DNA of 64,000 nt from Azospirillum oleiclasticum (GCF_013423485.1 NZ_JABFFR010000011.1:186001-250000), one strand, 5' to 3'. Shown: positions 1 to 9,549, counted from the first letter of the stretch. Notes: generated by a model not told the origin, from the letters alone. Numbers and translations: made by a program.

Positions 1-2
1 AT

Positions 3-725
3 CTGCGTCCGCACCTGGTGCTCGAGCATCCGGACCGGCCCATGGCGGTGGGGCCGGACGATGGCGGGACACTGGGCGAGGTGCTGCGCAAGGGCATGCC
101 CATCGTCTCGCTGATCGTGCTGGTGCTGGGCGGCCTGTATGCGGGCTTCTTCAACCCGACCGAAGCCGGTGCCGTCGGCGCGCTGGGGGCGCTGGTGATC
201 GCGCTGCTGCGCCGGACCCTGACTCCGGGGCGCTTCTGGCAGATCCTGGTGGAGACGGGGCACGTCGCGGTGTCCGTGCTGTTCCTGGTGCTGGCCGCCA
301 GCATGTTCAGCCGCATGCTGGCGATGTCCGGGCTGCCCTCGGCGATGTCGGGCGTGTTCCTCGATGGGGCGCTGGGCCCGTACGTGTTCCTGTTCGGCTA
401 TCTCGCGCTGATCCTGATGCTGGGCTGCCTGATCGATTCGGTGTCGATCATGCTGATCGTGCTGCCGATCGCCCTGCCGGTGGCGCGGGCGGCCGGCTTC
501 GACATCGTCTGGTTCGGCGTGCTGACGGTGGTGGCGGTGGAGATCGGGCTGCTGACGCCGCCCTTCGGGATCTCCGTCTACACGGTGAAATCGGCCCTCA
601 ACGACCACACCCTGTCGATCCGGACGATCTTCGCCGGTGCCACGCCCTTCGTCCTGGCGATGCTCTTCGCGCTCGGCATCCTCGTGGCCTTCCCCGGCAT
701 CTCGACCTACCTGACGGCCCCTTGA
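3..725 (+). CDS. dctM: TRAP transporter large permease (DctM), C-terminal part, truncated by the window edge
   Basis: The frame is already open at the left edge, so the true start lies upstream. The visible part is about 240 residues of a polytopic inner-membrane protein and matches the second half of DctM permeases (usually about 430 residues). It has an NPTEAGAVGA segment, a GCLIDSVSIMLIVLPI membrane stretch and an EIGLLTPPFG motif near the C-terminus, the same landmarks as the complete DctM at 9550-10854. DctM forms the sodium-driven transport channel of tripartite carboxylate transporters. Its DctP and DctQ partners are expected just upstream of the window. The family call is firm; the substrate cannot be inferred. 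Confidence 0.93.
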   Translation: MRPHLVLEHPDRPMAVGPDDGGTLGEVLRKGMPIVSLIVLVLGGLYAGFFNPTEAGAVGALGALVIALLRRTLTPGRFWQILVETGHVAVSVLFLVLAASMFSRMLAMSGLPSAMSGVFLDGALGPYVFLFGYLALILMLGCLIDSVSIMLIVLPIALPVARAAGFDIVWFGVLTVVAVEIGLLTPPFGISVYTVKSALNDHTLSIRTIFAGATPFVLAMLFALGILVAFPGISTYLTAP

Positions 726-747
726 GGATGCGCCGCGCGGTGCATCC
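726..747. terminator. Bidirectional hairpin between convergent genes
   Basis: The 22-bp gap between two convergent stop codons is almost entirely one inverted repeat. GGATGC pairs with GCATCC, and the stem continues inward through one G-T wobble and two G-C pairs to a GCGC loop. It fits the gap exactly, so it probably ends transcripts from both sides. There is no T-run. Confidence 0.5.
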
Positions 748-3700
748 CTAACGGTCCACGATCTTGCAGTCGTTGAGCAGATAGGCGTAAGGGTTCTGGT
801 AGGTGGAGGTGTCGTCGGTCCAGTAGGATTCGAACGTCCATTCCCCGACCAGACCCGTCCGGTCGGTGGGCGGCCCGAACCGCATGGCGCCCAACTCCGT
901 ATCGGCGAGCGCGCGTGACCACAAGCGAATCATCGTCAGGTCGCACACCCGCCCGCCCGCCGATCCGAACCCGATCCACAGATCGTTCCGGCAGGTGACA
1001 TCGACGAACGGCCAGGAGCGACCGTCCGTGTACAGAAAGCGTCCATCGACCTGGATGGTCACCGGTGCGTCGTTGGCGCCTCTCTGCCGCCGGACGACGA
1101 TGTCGTGCCAGTTCCCGTCGAGCAGATCGGGCGGCGAGCTCCACGTCGCGCTCACCAGGGTGCCGTTGCCGTCCGACATGACGAAGCCGAGGTTTCCGTT
1201 TTCGAGGATGGAGAGCCGGTAGCCCGGCGTCCGTCCCGACAGGTCCCCGCCGAGGCGGTCGATCAGCCGGCCGTAGCCGTACGGATCGGACTGCACCACC
1301 CGGATCGTCACCTGGATCGAAAAATTGCCGATGCCACCGACATCATACTGCGGCGCTGTCCTGACCTGCATGAGCGCTCGCCAGCTGTTGATCGTCAGGC
1401 ATTTGCCGGTCACGTGGTACGGATTCCAGACGAAATCGGCGGGCGGCTTGGCGGGGCTGCGCGAGACCGCGGTCCGCGGCGCGGGATTCCACGTGTTCGT
1501 CGGAACGCAACCGGCGGAATCGGCATGGAAGGCGTAGAGGGAAAGCGAATAGGTCATGCCGCTCGTCAGCGAGTTCGTCGGGATGACGATGATGTTGCCC
1601 ACGCTCGTGTAGGTTCGGGGAGCGTAGATCGACGGCTGGGTGGGTGAGACGGTCAGGGTGTAGGAGGTGGCGTTCGCGACGTATGTGTACGTCACCGTTA
1701 CCCGGTCGCTGTACAGTATGACCGACAGGACGTCGGGAGCATCCACGGTGGCCGGCACGATGTCGACCGGGGTGGACCACGCCCCGTTCGCCTTGGTCGC
1801 GCAGGCCCTGATCGTGATGCCGAAGCGGTTTCCGACGGTCAGGCCGTGGGCGGTGACCGTTGCCGGCTCGCTGGTCACGGTCTGGATGAAGCCGGACACC
1901 GACCTGCCGCTCTCGTCGATGGCATCGACGTTGTAGAATTCGGCACCGGGGACGGGGCCGTAGCCCACGATCAGCGCGTTGTTGCCCCGGTCGAAGATCA
2001 GCCCGCTGGCAAGGGTCCCGCCGGTCAGGGCTGCGGAGGTGGGGTTGGGACCGAACACGACGGACGGCTGCGGCGACAGCGGCGCGTTGTCCGCGTCCAC
2101 CGTCTGGACGACATAGCCCGTCGCTCCCGCAACCGGGTTCCAGTCCACGAACACGGCCCCGGGGCCGTAGCACAGATAGGCGTCGCCTACCGATTGAAGC
2201 ACGCCGATGGTCGTGTCCACGCTGGACGACCGGTTGCCCATCGACGGTGTGACCGAGGTGACGGTGATCGTGAAGGTGCCGCCGGTTTCGAACCGGTCCG
2301 CGGTGATCTCGCAGCCGTTGGCCGTGGTCATCCGGACGCTCGCGGGAACGGGCTGACCGCCCTGCGACACCGACACCACGCGACTCGCCCCCGCCACCGG
2401 GTCCCAGCGGACGGAAAGCACGGGATCGGCGAAGCCACAGACGATGCCGGTGGGCACATCGTCGGTGCGGATGGACGCCTCCGGCCCCGCGGCGGAGACC
2501 CCGCCGGGACCGGTCGACACCAGCCGCACCCAGCAGGTCGGGCCGGCCCCGCCCGGTATCGCCGCGGTCGTGGCCTGGACCGATCCGAGCTGGACCGGCG
2601 TCGCGGCGCTGGTGCCGTAGGCGACGACGTAATGGTCGGCCGCGGCCACCGGGTCCCACGATGCCGACAGCCCGTCGGACCAGGACAGACGCGGCGCGCC
2701 GGGCGTGGCCGGGGTCGCGGCCGCGAAGCTCTCCGCCGTCGCCGCCGGGATGTCGCGGCAGATCAGATAGGCGGCGACCTCCCCCGTCGCGAAGGTGATG
2801 GCCTCTACGGCCAGCAGCTTGGCGAGATTGGCGGGATCCTCCAGCAGGTTGCGGAAGATGCTGTCGGCCGCGTCCTGCAGGCACAGGATGAAGCTGTCCG
2901 CCAGATCGTCCCAGGTGAAGCGGCCGGTGCCGGGGAATGGCACCACCAGTTCCGTGTCCACCACATGGGCGGTCAGCAGCGTTCGCGGATAGGCGGCGCT
3001 TCGGACCACCCGATCGAAGGTGCCGTTCAGAACGATCGTCAAGGATGGAACGCCGTTCCGCAATGTGACGACCAGCGATGTGTCCAGGTTGAACCGGCTG
3101 TCGATGGGCAGATGGTCGATGACGGTCTGCCGGCAGTTCCCCGATCCGTGGATGGCGTCGAAGCTGAAGTCCGGAAGCTCCAGCCCCGACAGCGACCAGT
3201 CGGCAACCTGGAACCCATTGCGGTTGTCCCAGGTGAAGCCCATGGTCGGATTTCCGAACGGCCCCATGCTGCCCGGCACCGTCAGGGTGCCGGCCATGGT
3301 GCTGTCGGTGACCGTGAGCACGCAGTCCGCCGCGGGGGAGCCGAACAACGCGATGCCGCAGCGCACCTGGAACGGGTCGCGCCCGCTGTCGATCGCCACC
3401 ACAGGCCCCAGCGCCGGGTCGGACGGGTCGTGGAAGGACACGAATCCCCAGTCGATGGGCGTCCGCGCCTGCGCCGAGGCCACCATGCCGCCCGACCCGT
3501 CGGCCGAGGCCTCGGTGAAGCTGGCCGACAGCAGGATATCGACCAGCGTGTAGACGCTGGTCAGGGCACGCGCGTTGAAGCCCTTGGCGTAGGGGGTGTC
3601 GTCGACGGTGACGGCCGCCGGTGCGTACCAGATCGCCCCCGTCCGAAACACGACGTCGAGCAGGCCGGCCGGCCAGGCCGAGCCGACCATCTGCTGGAAC

Positions 3701-5892
3701 AGCGCGTCCACAGACAGCGGTTCGGTGATCTCGACCGCGCTCAGGATCGGGGAGCCCTTCTCGAACAGCACCTTGCCCGCCAGCGCGACATCGCCGGGAA
3801 AAGCCACCGTTCCGTCGAGCCGCATACGCCAGATGGCCGGCACCGGACACGCCTGCGGCGTGACGGTGGCGAAGACATAGTCGAGCCCGATTGAAAGGCC
3901 GGACATCACGACGCCGGGAATGCCGAGCGGATCGACGACGGACTCCGTGGACGGGGCCGCGCGGAAGCGGGCAGCGACGTTGTTCACCGTCATGGAACCG
4001 GCGAAGTCCAGCCTCGCCCCACCGGCCGGCGTGGGCAGCGTCAGGCCGACCACCCCGGTCAGCGTGAGCACGCCGGAGTCCGCCACCTCGTAGGTCAGCG
4101 TCAGGCTGTCGAAGGACAGAACGCCCAGCAGCGTCAGGTTGCCCAGCGACGCCTCGAACCGTGACGCCGCCGAATCGGCGGGGATATGGCCCCGGACGGT
4201 GAACGGCCCCTGCGTGGTGATGCCCAGCAGAGACGCCACCTGCGGCAGCAGGCCCGTCGAGAAATCCAGGATCGCGAACAGGTTGAGCCCGCGAGCGACC
4301 GTGGTGCCCTGGCCAAGCGCCGGGATGTAGGGCGCGATCCGCGGCCCCGCATCGCCGTCGAGCGACGACAGCGACACCGCCGCCCCCGCCTTCCGCACGC
4401 CGAGAACCGTGTCCACCACCGCCGGCGGCGCCGAGATCGGCGCGAAGGTCCAGTCGGCGAGCGCGGCCGACAGGGCGAAGCCCCAGGTTCCGTCGGCCCG
4501 GCGGCCGACCAGAAGCACGACAGCGCCGTACAGACTGCGGCCGGCCGGCCGGTACACCCCATGCACCAGATAGCTGTCGTCGGTCAGGTCGAGCAACACG
4601 CCCGCCCGGTAGAAGGACGGGTCGGTGAAGTCCGCCGGGGCCGGCACGGTCTCCCAGCTTCCCTTGCCGCAGATCCGGTCGACCTGGCTGCGCGGCGTGA
4701 TGTCGAGAGCGTTCGCAACGTCCACCGCCACCACCATCGGGGTGCCGCTGCCGCCCATCCGCAGCGTGGCCGCACCGGTCATCGGCTCGAACCGGAAGGT
4801 GCCGCCGATCCAGCCGACGGACGGGGCGGCACCGCCGGGAATGTCGAGGTCGCCCTGCAGCCCGGTGATCAGGAAGTCCGCCCGGCCGAAGGGGATGATC
4901 CAATCGGTGAAGGCCTCGCCGGTGAGCCGGAAGGAGGCCCGCGACGGCACCAGCGTGGCCGACAGCTCGCGGATCGTCAGCGCGGTCGGGAACCCGTACC
5001 CCGCCGGCAGCACCGTGTCGGCACCCAGGAACTGCGCGACCAGATCCGCGAAATCGATGTCGAGGAACGGAAGGAAGCCGCGGAAGGTCCAGGAATCGCC
5101 GATCGCCGGCTTGTCGGCGCGCAGCAGCAGCGGAACGCCGGCGAGCAGGATCGGCGCCACCACGGCGCCGGTGCTGTCGGTGGGCTGCCCCGGCCCTGGC
5201 GTGTGGAACTCCAGTTCGAGCGAGAATCCGTCGAGGACCAGCAGATCCGCAACGATGGTCCAGGGCACCGTGGTTTCCAGCGAGAGCAGGAGCCGCGGCA
5301 GGTAGCCCTGCGCGGTCTGGTAGGCGAAGGCGAGCTGGCCGACGCTGAACTCCCCGTCGATCGGCAGCTCGGGAGGAATGTTGGCGTCCACCTGTTGCGG
5401 CGTCACGATCTGCGACAGGTCGGCGATGGACACGAGATCGACGCAACCGGTGACCGTCGCCATCTCCAGCATGCCGTCGGCGCCGCCGCAGCGTCCCTCC
5501 AGGGTCAGCCACGCGCGGTCGACGATGGACAGCAGCGCGCGCGAGCGCACCGTGCCGCCACAGGCACCCGGCGCCAGGGGGTTCGTCACCGTCGCTTCGA
5601 GATGGATCGTGTCGACCGTGAACCACGGGAGGGCCGGGATCGTCCATTCCGCGACCTTCAGGCCGACCGTCATCTCGTCGATCGATCCGGCGGGCGGCGG
5701 GTGGAAGCGAAAGAACAGGTTGGTCAGCGCGAAGGTCCGCAGCGTGCCGAGCGGCGCCAGCAGCGTCGCCAGCCGGTTCGGATCACCCCCGAAGAAGGCC
5801 GCCAGATCGGTGAACCCCGCAATGTCGATGTCACCGCCGCAGCTCAGCGTCCAGCCTTCCGGACCCGGCGGCACCGGGATCACCGCCTCCAC
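748..5892 (-). CDS. Giant beta-rich protein with FN3-like and LamG-like domains, unknown function
   Basis: A 1,714-residue protein of unknown function. No signal peptide, transmembrane helix or RTX repeats are visible. Residues about 25-1050 are rich in predicted beta strands and contain loosely repeated units: a D-L-(x)n-F/L-G segment, an LP step, alternating hydrophobic strands, then a W-I-P or W-T-I-P turn. Residues about 1060-1450 hold roughly five fibronectin-III-like repeats, recognisable by W-D-P-V-A-G-A-(x)n-Y-V-V. Residues about 1500-1714 look like a concanavalin/LamG fold (DGNWHDIVVRRQ, VTIQVDGRF, IRLWSRAL, GLVGEWTFE). The start is uncertain: the first codon is GTG with a poor ribosome site, and a GTG six codons later is preceded by GGAGG. 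Binding to a surface polymer is a guess from the fold only. Confidence 0.8.
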   Translation of the reverse strand: MEAVIPVPPGPEGWTLSCGGDIDIAGFTDLAAFFGGDPNRLATLLAPLGTLRTFALTNLFFRFHPPPAGSIDEMTVGLKVAEWTIPALPWFTVDTIHLEATVTNPLAPGACGGTVRSRALLSIVDRAWLTLEGRCGGADGMLEMATVTGCVDLVSIADLSQIVTPQQVDANIPPELPIDGEFSVGQLAFAYQTAQGYLPRLLLSLETTVPWTIVADLLVLDGFSLELEFHTPGPGQPTDSTGAVVAPILLAGVPLLLRADKPAIGDSWTFRGFLPFLDIDFADLVAQFLGADTVLPAGYGFPTALTIRELSATLVPSRASFRLTGEAFTDWIIPFGRADFLITGLQGDLDIPGGAAPSVGWIGGTFRFEPMTGAATLRMGGSGTPMVVAVDVANALDITPRSQVDRICGKGSWETVPAPADFTDPSFYRAGVLLDLTDDSYLVHGVYRPAGRSLYGAVVLLVGRRADGTWGFALSAALADWTFAPISAPPAVVDTVLGVRKAGAAVSLSSLDGDAGPRIAPYIPALGQGTTVARGLNLFAILDFSTGLLPQVASLLGITTQGPFTVRGHIPADSAASRFEASLGNLTLLGVLSFDSLTLTYEVADSGVLTLTGVVGLTLPTPAGGARLDFAGSMTVNNVAARFRAAPSTESVVDPLGIPGVVMSGLSIGLDYVFATVTPQACPVPAIWRMRLDGTVAFPGDVALAGKVLFEKGSPILSAVEITEPLSVDALFQQMVGSAWPAGLLDVVFRTGAIWYAPAAVTVDDTPYAKGFNARALTSVYTLVDILLSASFTEASADGSGGMVASAQARTPIDWGFVSFHDPSDPALGPVVAIDSGRDPFQVRCGIALFGSPAADCVLTVTDSTMAGTLTVPGSMGPFGNPTMGFTWDNRNGFQVADWSLSGLELPDFSFDAIHGSGNCRQTVIDHLPIDSRFNLDTSLVVTLRNGVPSLTIVLNGTFDRVVRSAAYPRTLLTAHVVDTELVVPFPGTGRFTWDDLADSFILCLQDAADSIFRNLLEDPANLAKLLAVEAITFATGEVAAYLICRDIPAATAESFAAATPATPGAPRLSWSDGLSASWDPVAAADHYVVAYGTSAATPVQLGSVQATTAAIPGGAGPTCWVRLVSTGPGGVSAAGPEASIRTDDVPTGIVCGFADPVLSVRWDPVAGASRVVSVSQGGQPVPASVRMTTANGCEITADRFETGGTFTITVTSVTPSMGNRSSSVDTTIGVLQSVGDAYLCYGPGAVFVDWNPVAGATGYVVQTVDADNAPLSPQPSVVFGPNPTSAALTGGTLASGLIFDRGNNALIVGYGPVPGAEFYNVDAIDESGRSVSGFIQTVTSEPATVTAHGLTVGNRFGITIRACATKANGAWSTPVDIVPATVDAPDVLSVILYSDRVTVTYTYVANATSYTLTVSPTQPSIYAPRTYTSVGNIIVIPTNSLTSGMTYSLSLYAFHADSAGCVPTNTWNPAPRTAVSRSPAKPPADFVWNPYHVTGKCLTINSWRALMQVRTAPQYDVGGIGNFSIQVTIRVVQSDPYGYGRLIDRLGGDLSGRTPGYRLSILENGNLGFVMSDGNGTLVSATWSSPPDLLDGNWHDIVVRRQRGANDAPVTIQVDGRFLYTDGRSWPFVDVTCRNDLWIGFGSAGGRVCDLTMIRLWSRALADTELGAMRFGPPTDRTGLVGEWTFESYWTDDTSTYQNPYAYLLNDCKIVDR

Positions 5893-5919
5893 CGGATGTC
5901 CGGCGACCGGTTCGGCCGC

Positions 5920-5949
5920 GATGATCCGGGCGACGATGATCCGGGCGAC
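5920..5949. repeat. 15-bp perfect tandem duplication
   Basis: GATGATCCGGGCGAC occurs twice head to tail in the divergent gap between the giant gene and the LysR gene. It could be a slippage duplication or two copies of a protein-binding site; nothing further supports either reading. Confidence 0.6.
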
Positions 5950-6038
5950 CGCGAAGCGTCACGGCTCCCGACCGAAACCGGTGGCATCGCGGCCACCCGC
6001 GGCGCATCCTGGTGGAAGGAAGGCGGCAAGGGGGGCCG

Positions 6039-6956
6039 ATGCTGGATCTGCGCAGTCTGGAGGTCTTCTACTGGGTGGCGACCCTCAGCGGCTTCCGCCG
6101 CGCGGCGGAAAAGCTGCACATGACGCAGCCGGCGGTGTCCGCGCGCATCGCGCAGCTTGAGGAGGCGCTGGACTGCCGGCTGCTGGACCGCAGCAAGGCC
6201 GGCGCGGTGCTGACCGCCAAGGGGATCGAGCTGCTGGGCTATGCGGAGCGGATGCTGAAGCTCCATTCCGAGATGGTGATGGCGCTGGGGCCGGCGAGCG
6301 GCGTGCGCGGCACGGTGCGGCTCGGCGTGTCGGAGACCATCGTCCACACCTGGCTCTCCGACCTTCTCAAGAAGATCCACGCGATCTACCCCAAGGTCAC
6401 GATCGAGATCGAGGTCGACGTCTCCGGCGTGCTGCGCGACCAGCTCGTCTCCGGCGAGGTGGACGTGGCGCTGCTGCTGGGTCCGGTCAGCGCCCCGCGC
6501 ATCAAGAACCTGCCGATCTGCGACTACCCGCTGCGCTGCTTCGCCAGCCCGGCGCTGGACCTTCCCGACCGGGTGGTGACGGCGGCGGAGCTGCTGGCCC
6601 ATCCGATCATCACCTATTCCCGCGTCACCCGCCCCTATCTTGAGCTGATGGAACGCCTGGCCACCGGGAGCACCCGCGGGCCGCGGGTGTTCGCCAACTC
6701 CTCGCTGTCCTCCATCGTCCGCATGACGCTCGACGGGATCGGGGTGGGCGTGGTGGCGGAGGTGGCGATCCGCGAGGAACGCCACAGCGGCCGCCTGCGG
6801 CTGGTCCGCACGGAGTTCGACGCGGACATGCCGCGGCTCTCCTACACCGCCAGCATCATGGACCGGCCGGACAACCTTTTGGCGAGCGCGGTCGCCGCGC
6901 TCGCCCAGTCCACCGCCGCGGCATGGGAGCGGGAGCCGCCCGCCGGCCCGGCCTGA
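6039..6956 (+). CDS. LysR-family transcriptional regulator
   Basis: 305 residues, normal LysR length. The N-terminal winged HTH is clear (FYWVATLSGFRRAAEKLHMTQ, then PAVSARIAQLEE). It is followed by a co-inducer-binding domain with the usual L-G-V-S-E-T start of the first subdomain and a late GIGVGVVAE segment. The ATG at 6039 was chosen over an upstream in-frame GTG because a purine-rich site (AAGGGGGG) precedes it and the LysR alignment begins there. It lies upstream of, and in the same direction as, the DUF1445/TRAP/oxoprolinase genes and is their likely regulator. A dyad overlapping its stop codon may be its operator. Confidence 0.92.
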   Translation: MLDLRSLEVFYWVATLSGFRRAAEKLHMTQPAVSARIAQLEEALDCRLLDRSKAGAVLTAKGIELLGYAERMLKLHSEMVMALGPASGVRGTVRLGVSETIVHTWLSDLLKKIHAIYPKVTIEIEVDVSGVLRDQLVSGEVDVALLLGPVSAPRIKNLPICDYPLRCFASPALDLPDRVVTAAELLAHPIITYSRVTRPYLELMERLATGSTRGPRVFANSSLSSIVRMTLDGIGVGVVAEVAIREERHSGRLRLVRTEFDADMPRLSYTASIMDRPDNLLASAVAALAQSTAAAWEREPPAGPA

Positions 6957-6972
6957 TAAGCTCCGTTTATCA
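6954..6972. promoter_or_regulatory. Candidate LysR operator dyad
   Basis: TGATAA-N7-TTATCA is a perfect 6+7+6 inverted repeat whose left arm contains the LysR stop codon. It sits in an A+T-rich patch about 75-80 bp before the predicted transcription start of the downstream operon, where LysR proteins usually place their recognition site. A weak terminator is the alternative, but no T-run follows. Confidence 0.45.
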
Positions 6973-7005
6973 ATTGTCATCAAAAAAGAAAATTGGACGG
7001 CCGAA

Positions 7006-7034
7006 TTGCCATCTGCTTTTCTCATGGATGTAAC
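7006..7034 (+). promoter_or_regulatory. Candidate sigma-70 promoter for the DUF1445/TRAP/oxoprolinase operon
   Basis: TTGCCA and TGTAAC are separated by exactly 17 bp in an unusually A+T-rich gap. The predicted start lies near 7041, leaving only about 11 nt before the ATG at 7052. The boxes are imperfect. Confidence 0.35.
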
Positions 7035-7051
7035 AAATCGGATGATCCGCC

Positions 7052-7849
7052 ATGAGCGAAGCATCATTGGACCACCCCGATCCGCAATCAGTCGTGAAAA
7101 GGATCCGCCGTGACATAAGGTCGGGCAGGATTTCCAGTCACACTGCGGGTCTCGCCCCGGGATTTCTTCAAGGAAATCTGGTGATCCTGCCGCGGCGCTA
7201 CGCCGATGACTTCCACAGCTATTGTCTACACAACCCGAAATCGTGCCCGCTCATCGGCATCTCGACGCCGGGCGATCCGTCCCTGCCGGGTCTCGGCGCC
7301 GACATCGATCTCAGGACGGACCTGCCGCGTTACCGCGTCTGGCGGAACGGGGTTCTGGCCGAAGAGCCGACCGACATCACCGCGCTCTGGCGGGATGATC
7401 TGGTCGCCTTCGTCATCGGCTGCTCCTTCACCTTCGACACGGTGCTGCGATCCGCCGGTCTGAAACTCCGGCACCTGGAGATGGGGCGCAACGTCGCCAT
7501 GTACCGGACCAGCGTGCCGACGGTGCCGGTCGGTCCCTTCCGCGGGCCGCTGGTCGTCTCCATGCGGCCGATGACCGCCCCCGATATCATCCGCGCCATC
7601 GAGATCACCAGCACCCGGCAGGACGTCCACGGCTCGCCGGTCCATTTCGGCTCGCCCGAAACGCTTGGGATCGGCGACCTGCAGAACCCCGACTACGGCG
7701 ACCCCGTGCCGGTCGAAGCGGGCGAGTATCCCGTCTTCTGGGCCTGCGGCGTCACCCCGCAGGCGGCGCTCGCCGAAGCGAAGCCGGAGCTGTGCATCAC
7801 GCACGCTCCGGGCTGCATGCTCATCACCGACCGAATCCACCACAACTGA
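7052..7849 (+). CDS. DUF1445 / UPF0317 putative hydro-lyase (D-glutamate cyclase family)
   Basis: 265 residues, full length for the bacterial UPF0317 family (YcsI-like). Diagnostic segments are [15 protein letters not shown], the [10 protein letters not shown] region, VSMRP followed by [16 protein letters not shown], and a C-terminal [12 protein letters not shown] block. Database family descriptions group this domain with vertebrate D-glutamate cyclase, which interconverts D-glutamate and 5-oxo-D-proline. In Bacillus subtilis the homologue ycsI lies beside the pxpABC 5-oxoprolinase genes. Here it leads an operon ending in a 5-oxoprolinase-type enzyme, so a role in 5-oxoproline/D-glutamate chemistry is a reasonable inference. 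The reaction has not been shown for this branch. No strong Shine-Dalgarno site precedes the ATG. Confidence 0.9.
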   Translation: MSEASLDHPDPQSVVKRIRRDIRSGRISSHTAGLAPGFLQGNLVILPRRYADDFHSYCLHNPKSCPLIGISTPGDPSLPGLGADIDLRTDLPRYRVWRNGVLAEEPTDITALWRDDLVAFVIGCSFTFDTVLRSAGLKLRHLEMGRNVAMYRTSVPTVPVGPFRGPLVVSMRPMTAPDIIRAIEITSTRQDVHGSPVHFGSPETLGIGDLQNPDYGDPVPVEAGEYPVFWACGVTPQAALAEAKPELCITHAPGCMLITDRIHHN

Positions 7850-7900
7850 GCCGGCGCGGCTTCACCGCCCAGCCGGACGACCCTGCCCCGGAGTGATCAC

Positions 7901-7923
7901 CCCGCCACCAACGCCGTGGCGGG
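7901..7923 (+). other. Intergenic hairpin between DUF1445 and dctP
   Basis: CCCGCCAC and GTGGCGGG form an 8-bp perfect stem with a 7-nt loop, 58 bp before the dctP start. There is no T-run. It may be an mRNA processing or stability element that lets the binding protein be made at higher level than the first gene. Confidence 0.4.
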
Positions 7924-7981
7924 TCCGGGCTTCCGCGCGCCGACCGCTCCCCACCACCGCAGCAACGACGGAGAGACCACG

Positions 7982-8950
7982 ATGAGGATGACTGCCCTGG
8001 CCGGTGTCCTGGCCCTCGGCCTTGCCGGCACCGCCGCCGCGCAGGACCGTTGGGAAATGCCGACCCCCTACCCGGACGGCAACTACCAGACCCAGAACAT
8101 CCGGACCTTCGCCGACGACGTGAAGGCGGCGACCAACGGCGGGCTGGTGATCCGCGTCCACTCCAACGCCTCGCTGTTCAAGCTGCCGGAAATCAAGCGG
8201 GCGGTACAGACCGGGCAGGTGCAGGCGGGCGAGATCCTGCTGTCCACCCTGTCGAACGAGGATCCGATGTTCGAGGCGGACGCCGTTCCCTTCCTGGCGA
8301 GCAGCTTCGACGACGCGGCGAAGCTCTACACCGCCACCAAGCCGTTCGTCGAGGAACGGTTGAAGCGCAGCGGCCTGCGGCTGCTGTTCTCGGTTCCCTG
8401 GCCGGGGCAGTCGATCTATTCCAAGACACCGGTCAACGGCGCCGCCGATTTCAAGGGCGTGCGGTTCCGCGCCTTCAACAGCACCACCAGCCGGCTTGCC
8501 GAGCTGCTGGGCGCCATTCCCGCCACCGTCCAGGTGGCCGAGGTGCCGCAGGCCTTCTCCACCGGCATCATCCAGGCGATGATCACCTCCCCCGCCACCG
8601 GCGTGGACGCCCAGGCCTGGGACTTCGTGAAACACTATTACGACGTCCGCGCCTTCCTGCCGAAGAGCGTGGTGTTCGTGAACGAGCGCGCCTTCGCCCG
8701 GCTGCCGGCCGACGCGCAGGCGGCGGTCCTGAAGGCGGCCGCCGACGCCGAGGCCCGTGGCTGGGCCACCGCCCGCGCCGTCAACGACGAGCTGATCAAC
8801 ACCCTGCGCAAGCATGGCATGCAGATCCACCAGCCGGGGCCGGTGTTCGCCAAGGAGCTGGCGACCATCGGTTCCACCATGCGCACCGAATGGCTGGCCC
8901 GGGTCGGCGGCGACGGCGCCAAGGTGATCGAGGCCTTGCAGAAGAACTGA
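7982..8950 (+). CDS. dctP: TRAP transporter periplasmic solute-binding protein (DctP)
   Basis: 322 residues. A short signal peptide (hydrophobic LAGVLALGLAG, cleavage after AAA or AAAQ) is followed by the DctP fold. Landmarks are the early PTPYPDGNYQTQNIRTFA segment, the GVRFRAFNS strand and the central EVPQAFSTGIIQAMITSP hinge, where the ligand-anchoring arginine of the preceding strand usually sits. The ATG at 7982 was chosen because GGAGAG precedes it and the signal peptide begins there. It captures the ligand in the periplasm for the DctQ/DctM pair immediately downstream. The linked oxoprolinase makes a cyclic-amide or carboxylate ligand likely, but this is inference. Confidence 0.93.
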   Translation: MRMTALAGVLALGLAGTAAAQDRWEMPTPYPDGNYQTQNIRTFADDVKAATNGGLVIRVHSNASLFKLPEIKRAVQTGQVQAGEILLSTLSNEDPMFEADAVPFLASSFDDAAKLYTATKPFVEERLKRSGLRLLFSVPWPGQSIYSKTPVNGAADFKGVRFRAFNSTTSRLAELLGAIPATVQVAEVPQAFSTGIIQAMITSPATGVDAQAWDFVKHYYDVRAFLPKSVVFVNERAFARLPADAQAAVLKAAADAEARGWATARAVNDELINTLRKHGMQIHQPGPVFAKELATIGSTMRTEWLARVGGDGAKVIEALQKN

Positions 8951-8993
8951 CCCCCGTCCCCACCGACAGTCTTTCCCGATGCGGAGACGCGCC

Positions 8994-9497
8994 ATGCGCC
9001 AGCTCGACCGCCTGTACACCGTTGCCGGCTACGCCGCCGCCTTCTTCCTGACCATGATCGCGATCGTCATCCTGGCCCAGATCGGCGGGCGTCTGTTCGG
9101 TTTCGTGGTGACCGACGGCGACGAGATCGCCGCCTGGTGCATGGCGTCGTCCAGCTTCCTGGCGCTGGCCCACACCTTCCGGCGCGGCGACCACATCCGC
9201 GTCTCGCTGATCATTGATCGGCTGCGGCCCGGTGGCCGACGCGGTGCCGAGCTGTGGTGCCTGGCGGTCGGCAGCGTCGTGACGGCCGTGTTCGCCGTCT
9301 ACACGGTCGATTTCGTCTGGGGTTCCTTCCTCTACGACGAACGTTCGGTCGGCCGGCTCGCCCTGCCCCTCTGGGTTCCACAGAGCGGCATGGCCGCCGG
9401 GGCGGTGCTGATCGCGCTGGCCATGGCCGGGGAGCTGGTCCGGGTGCTGCGTGGCGGGGCCGTGCAGACCACGCTCGACGCCGCCCGCACCGAGTGA
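8994..9497 (+). CDS. dctQ: TRAP transporter small permease (DctQ)
   Basis: 167 residues with four predicted membrane helices, the usual DctQ design. The helix 2-3 region contains the typical DEIAAWCMASSSFLALAH and FRRGDHIRV motifs. An upstream in-frame ATG at 8979 exists, but the ATG at 8994 has GGAG eight bases ahead and gives the normal N-terminus. It scaffolds DctM in the inner membrane. It lies 43 bp after dctP and 52 bp before dctM in one operon. Confidence 0.92.
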   Translation: MRQLDRLYTVAGYAAAFFLTMIAIVILAQIGGRLFGFVVTDGDEIAAWCMASSSFLALAHTFRRGDHIRVSLIIDRLRPGGRRGAELWCLAVGSVVTAVFAVYTVDFVWGSFLYDERSVGRLALPLWVPQSGMAAGAVLIALAMAGELVRVLRGGAVQTTLDAARTE

Positions 9498-9549
9498 CCG
9501 GACAGCCTCCCCACCCCACCACACCCTTCCTGCTTCGGGACTTGCCGCC

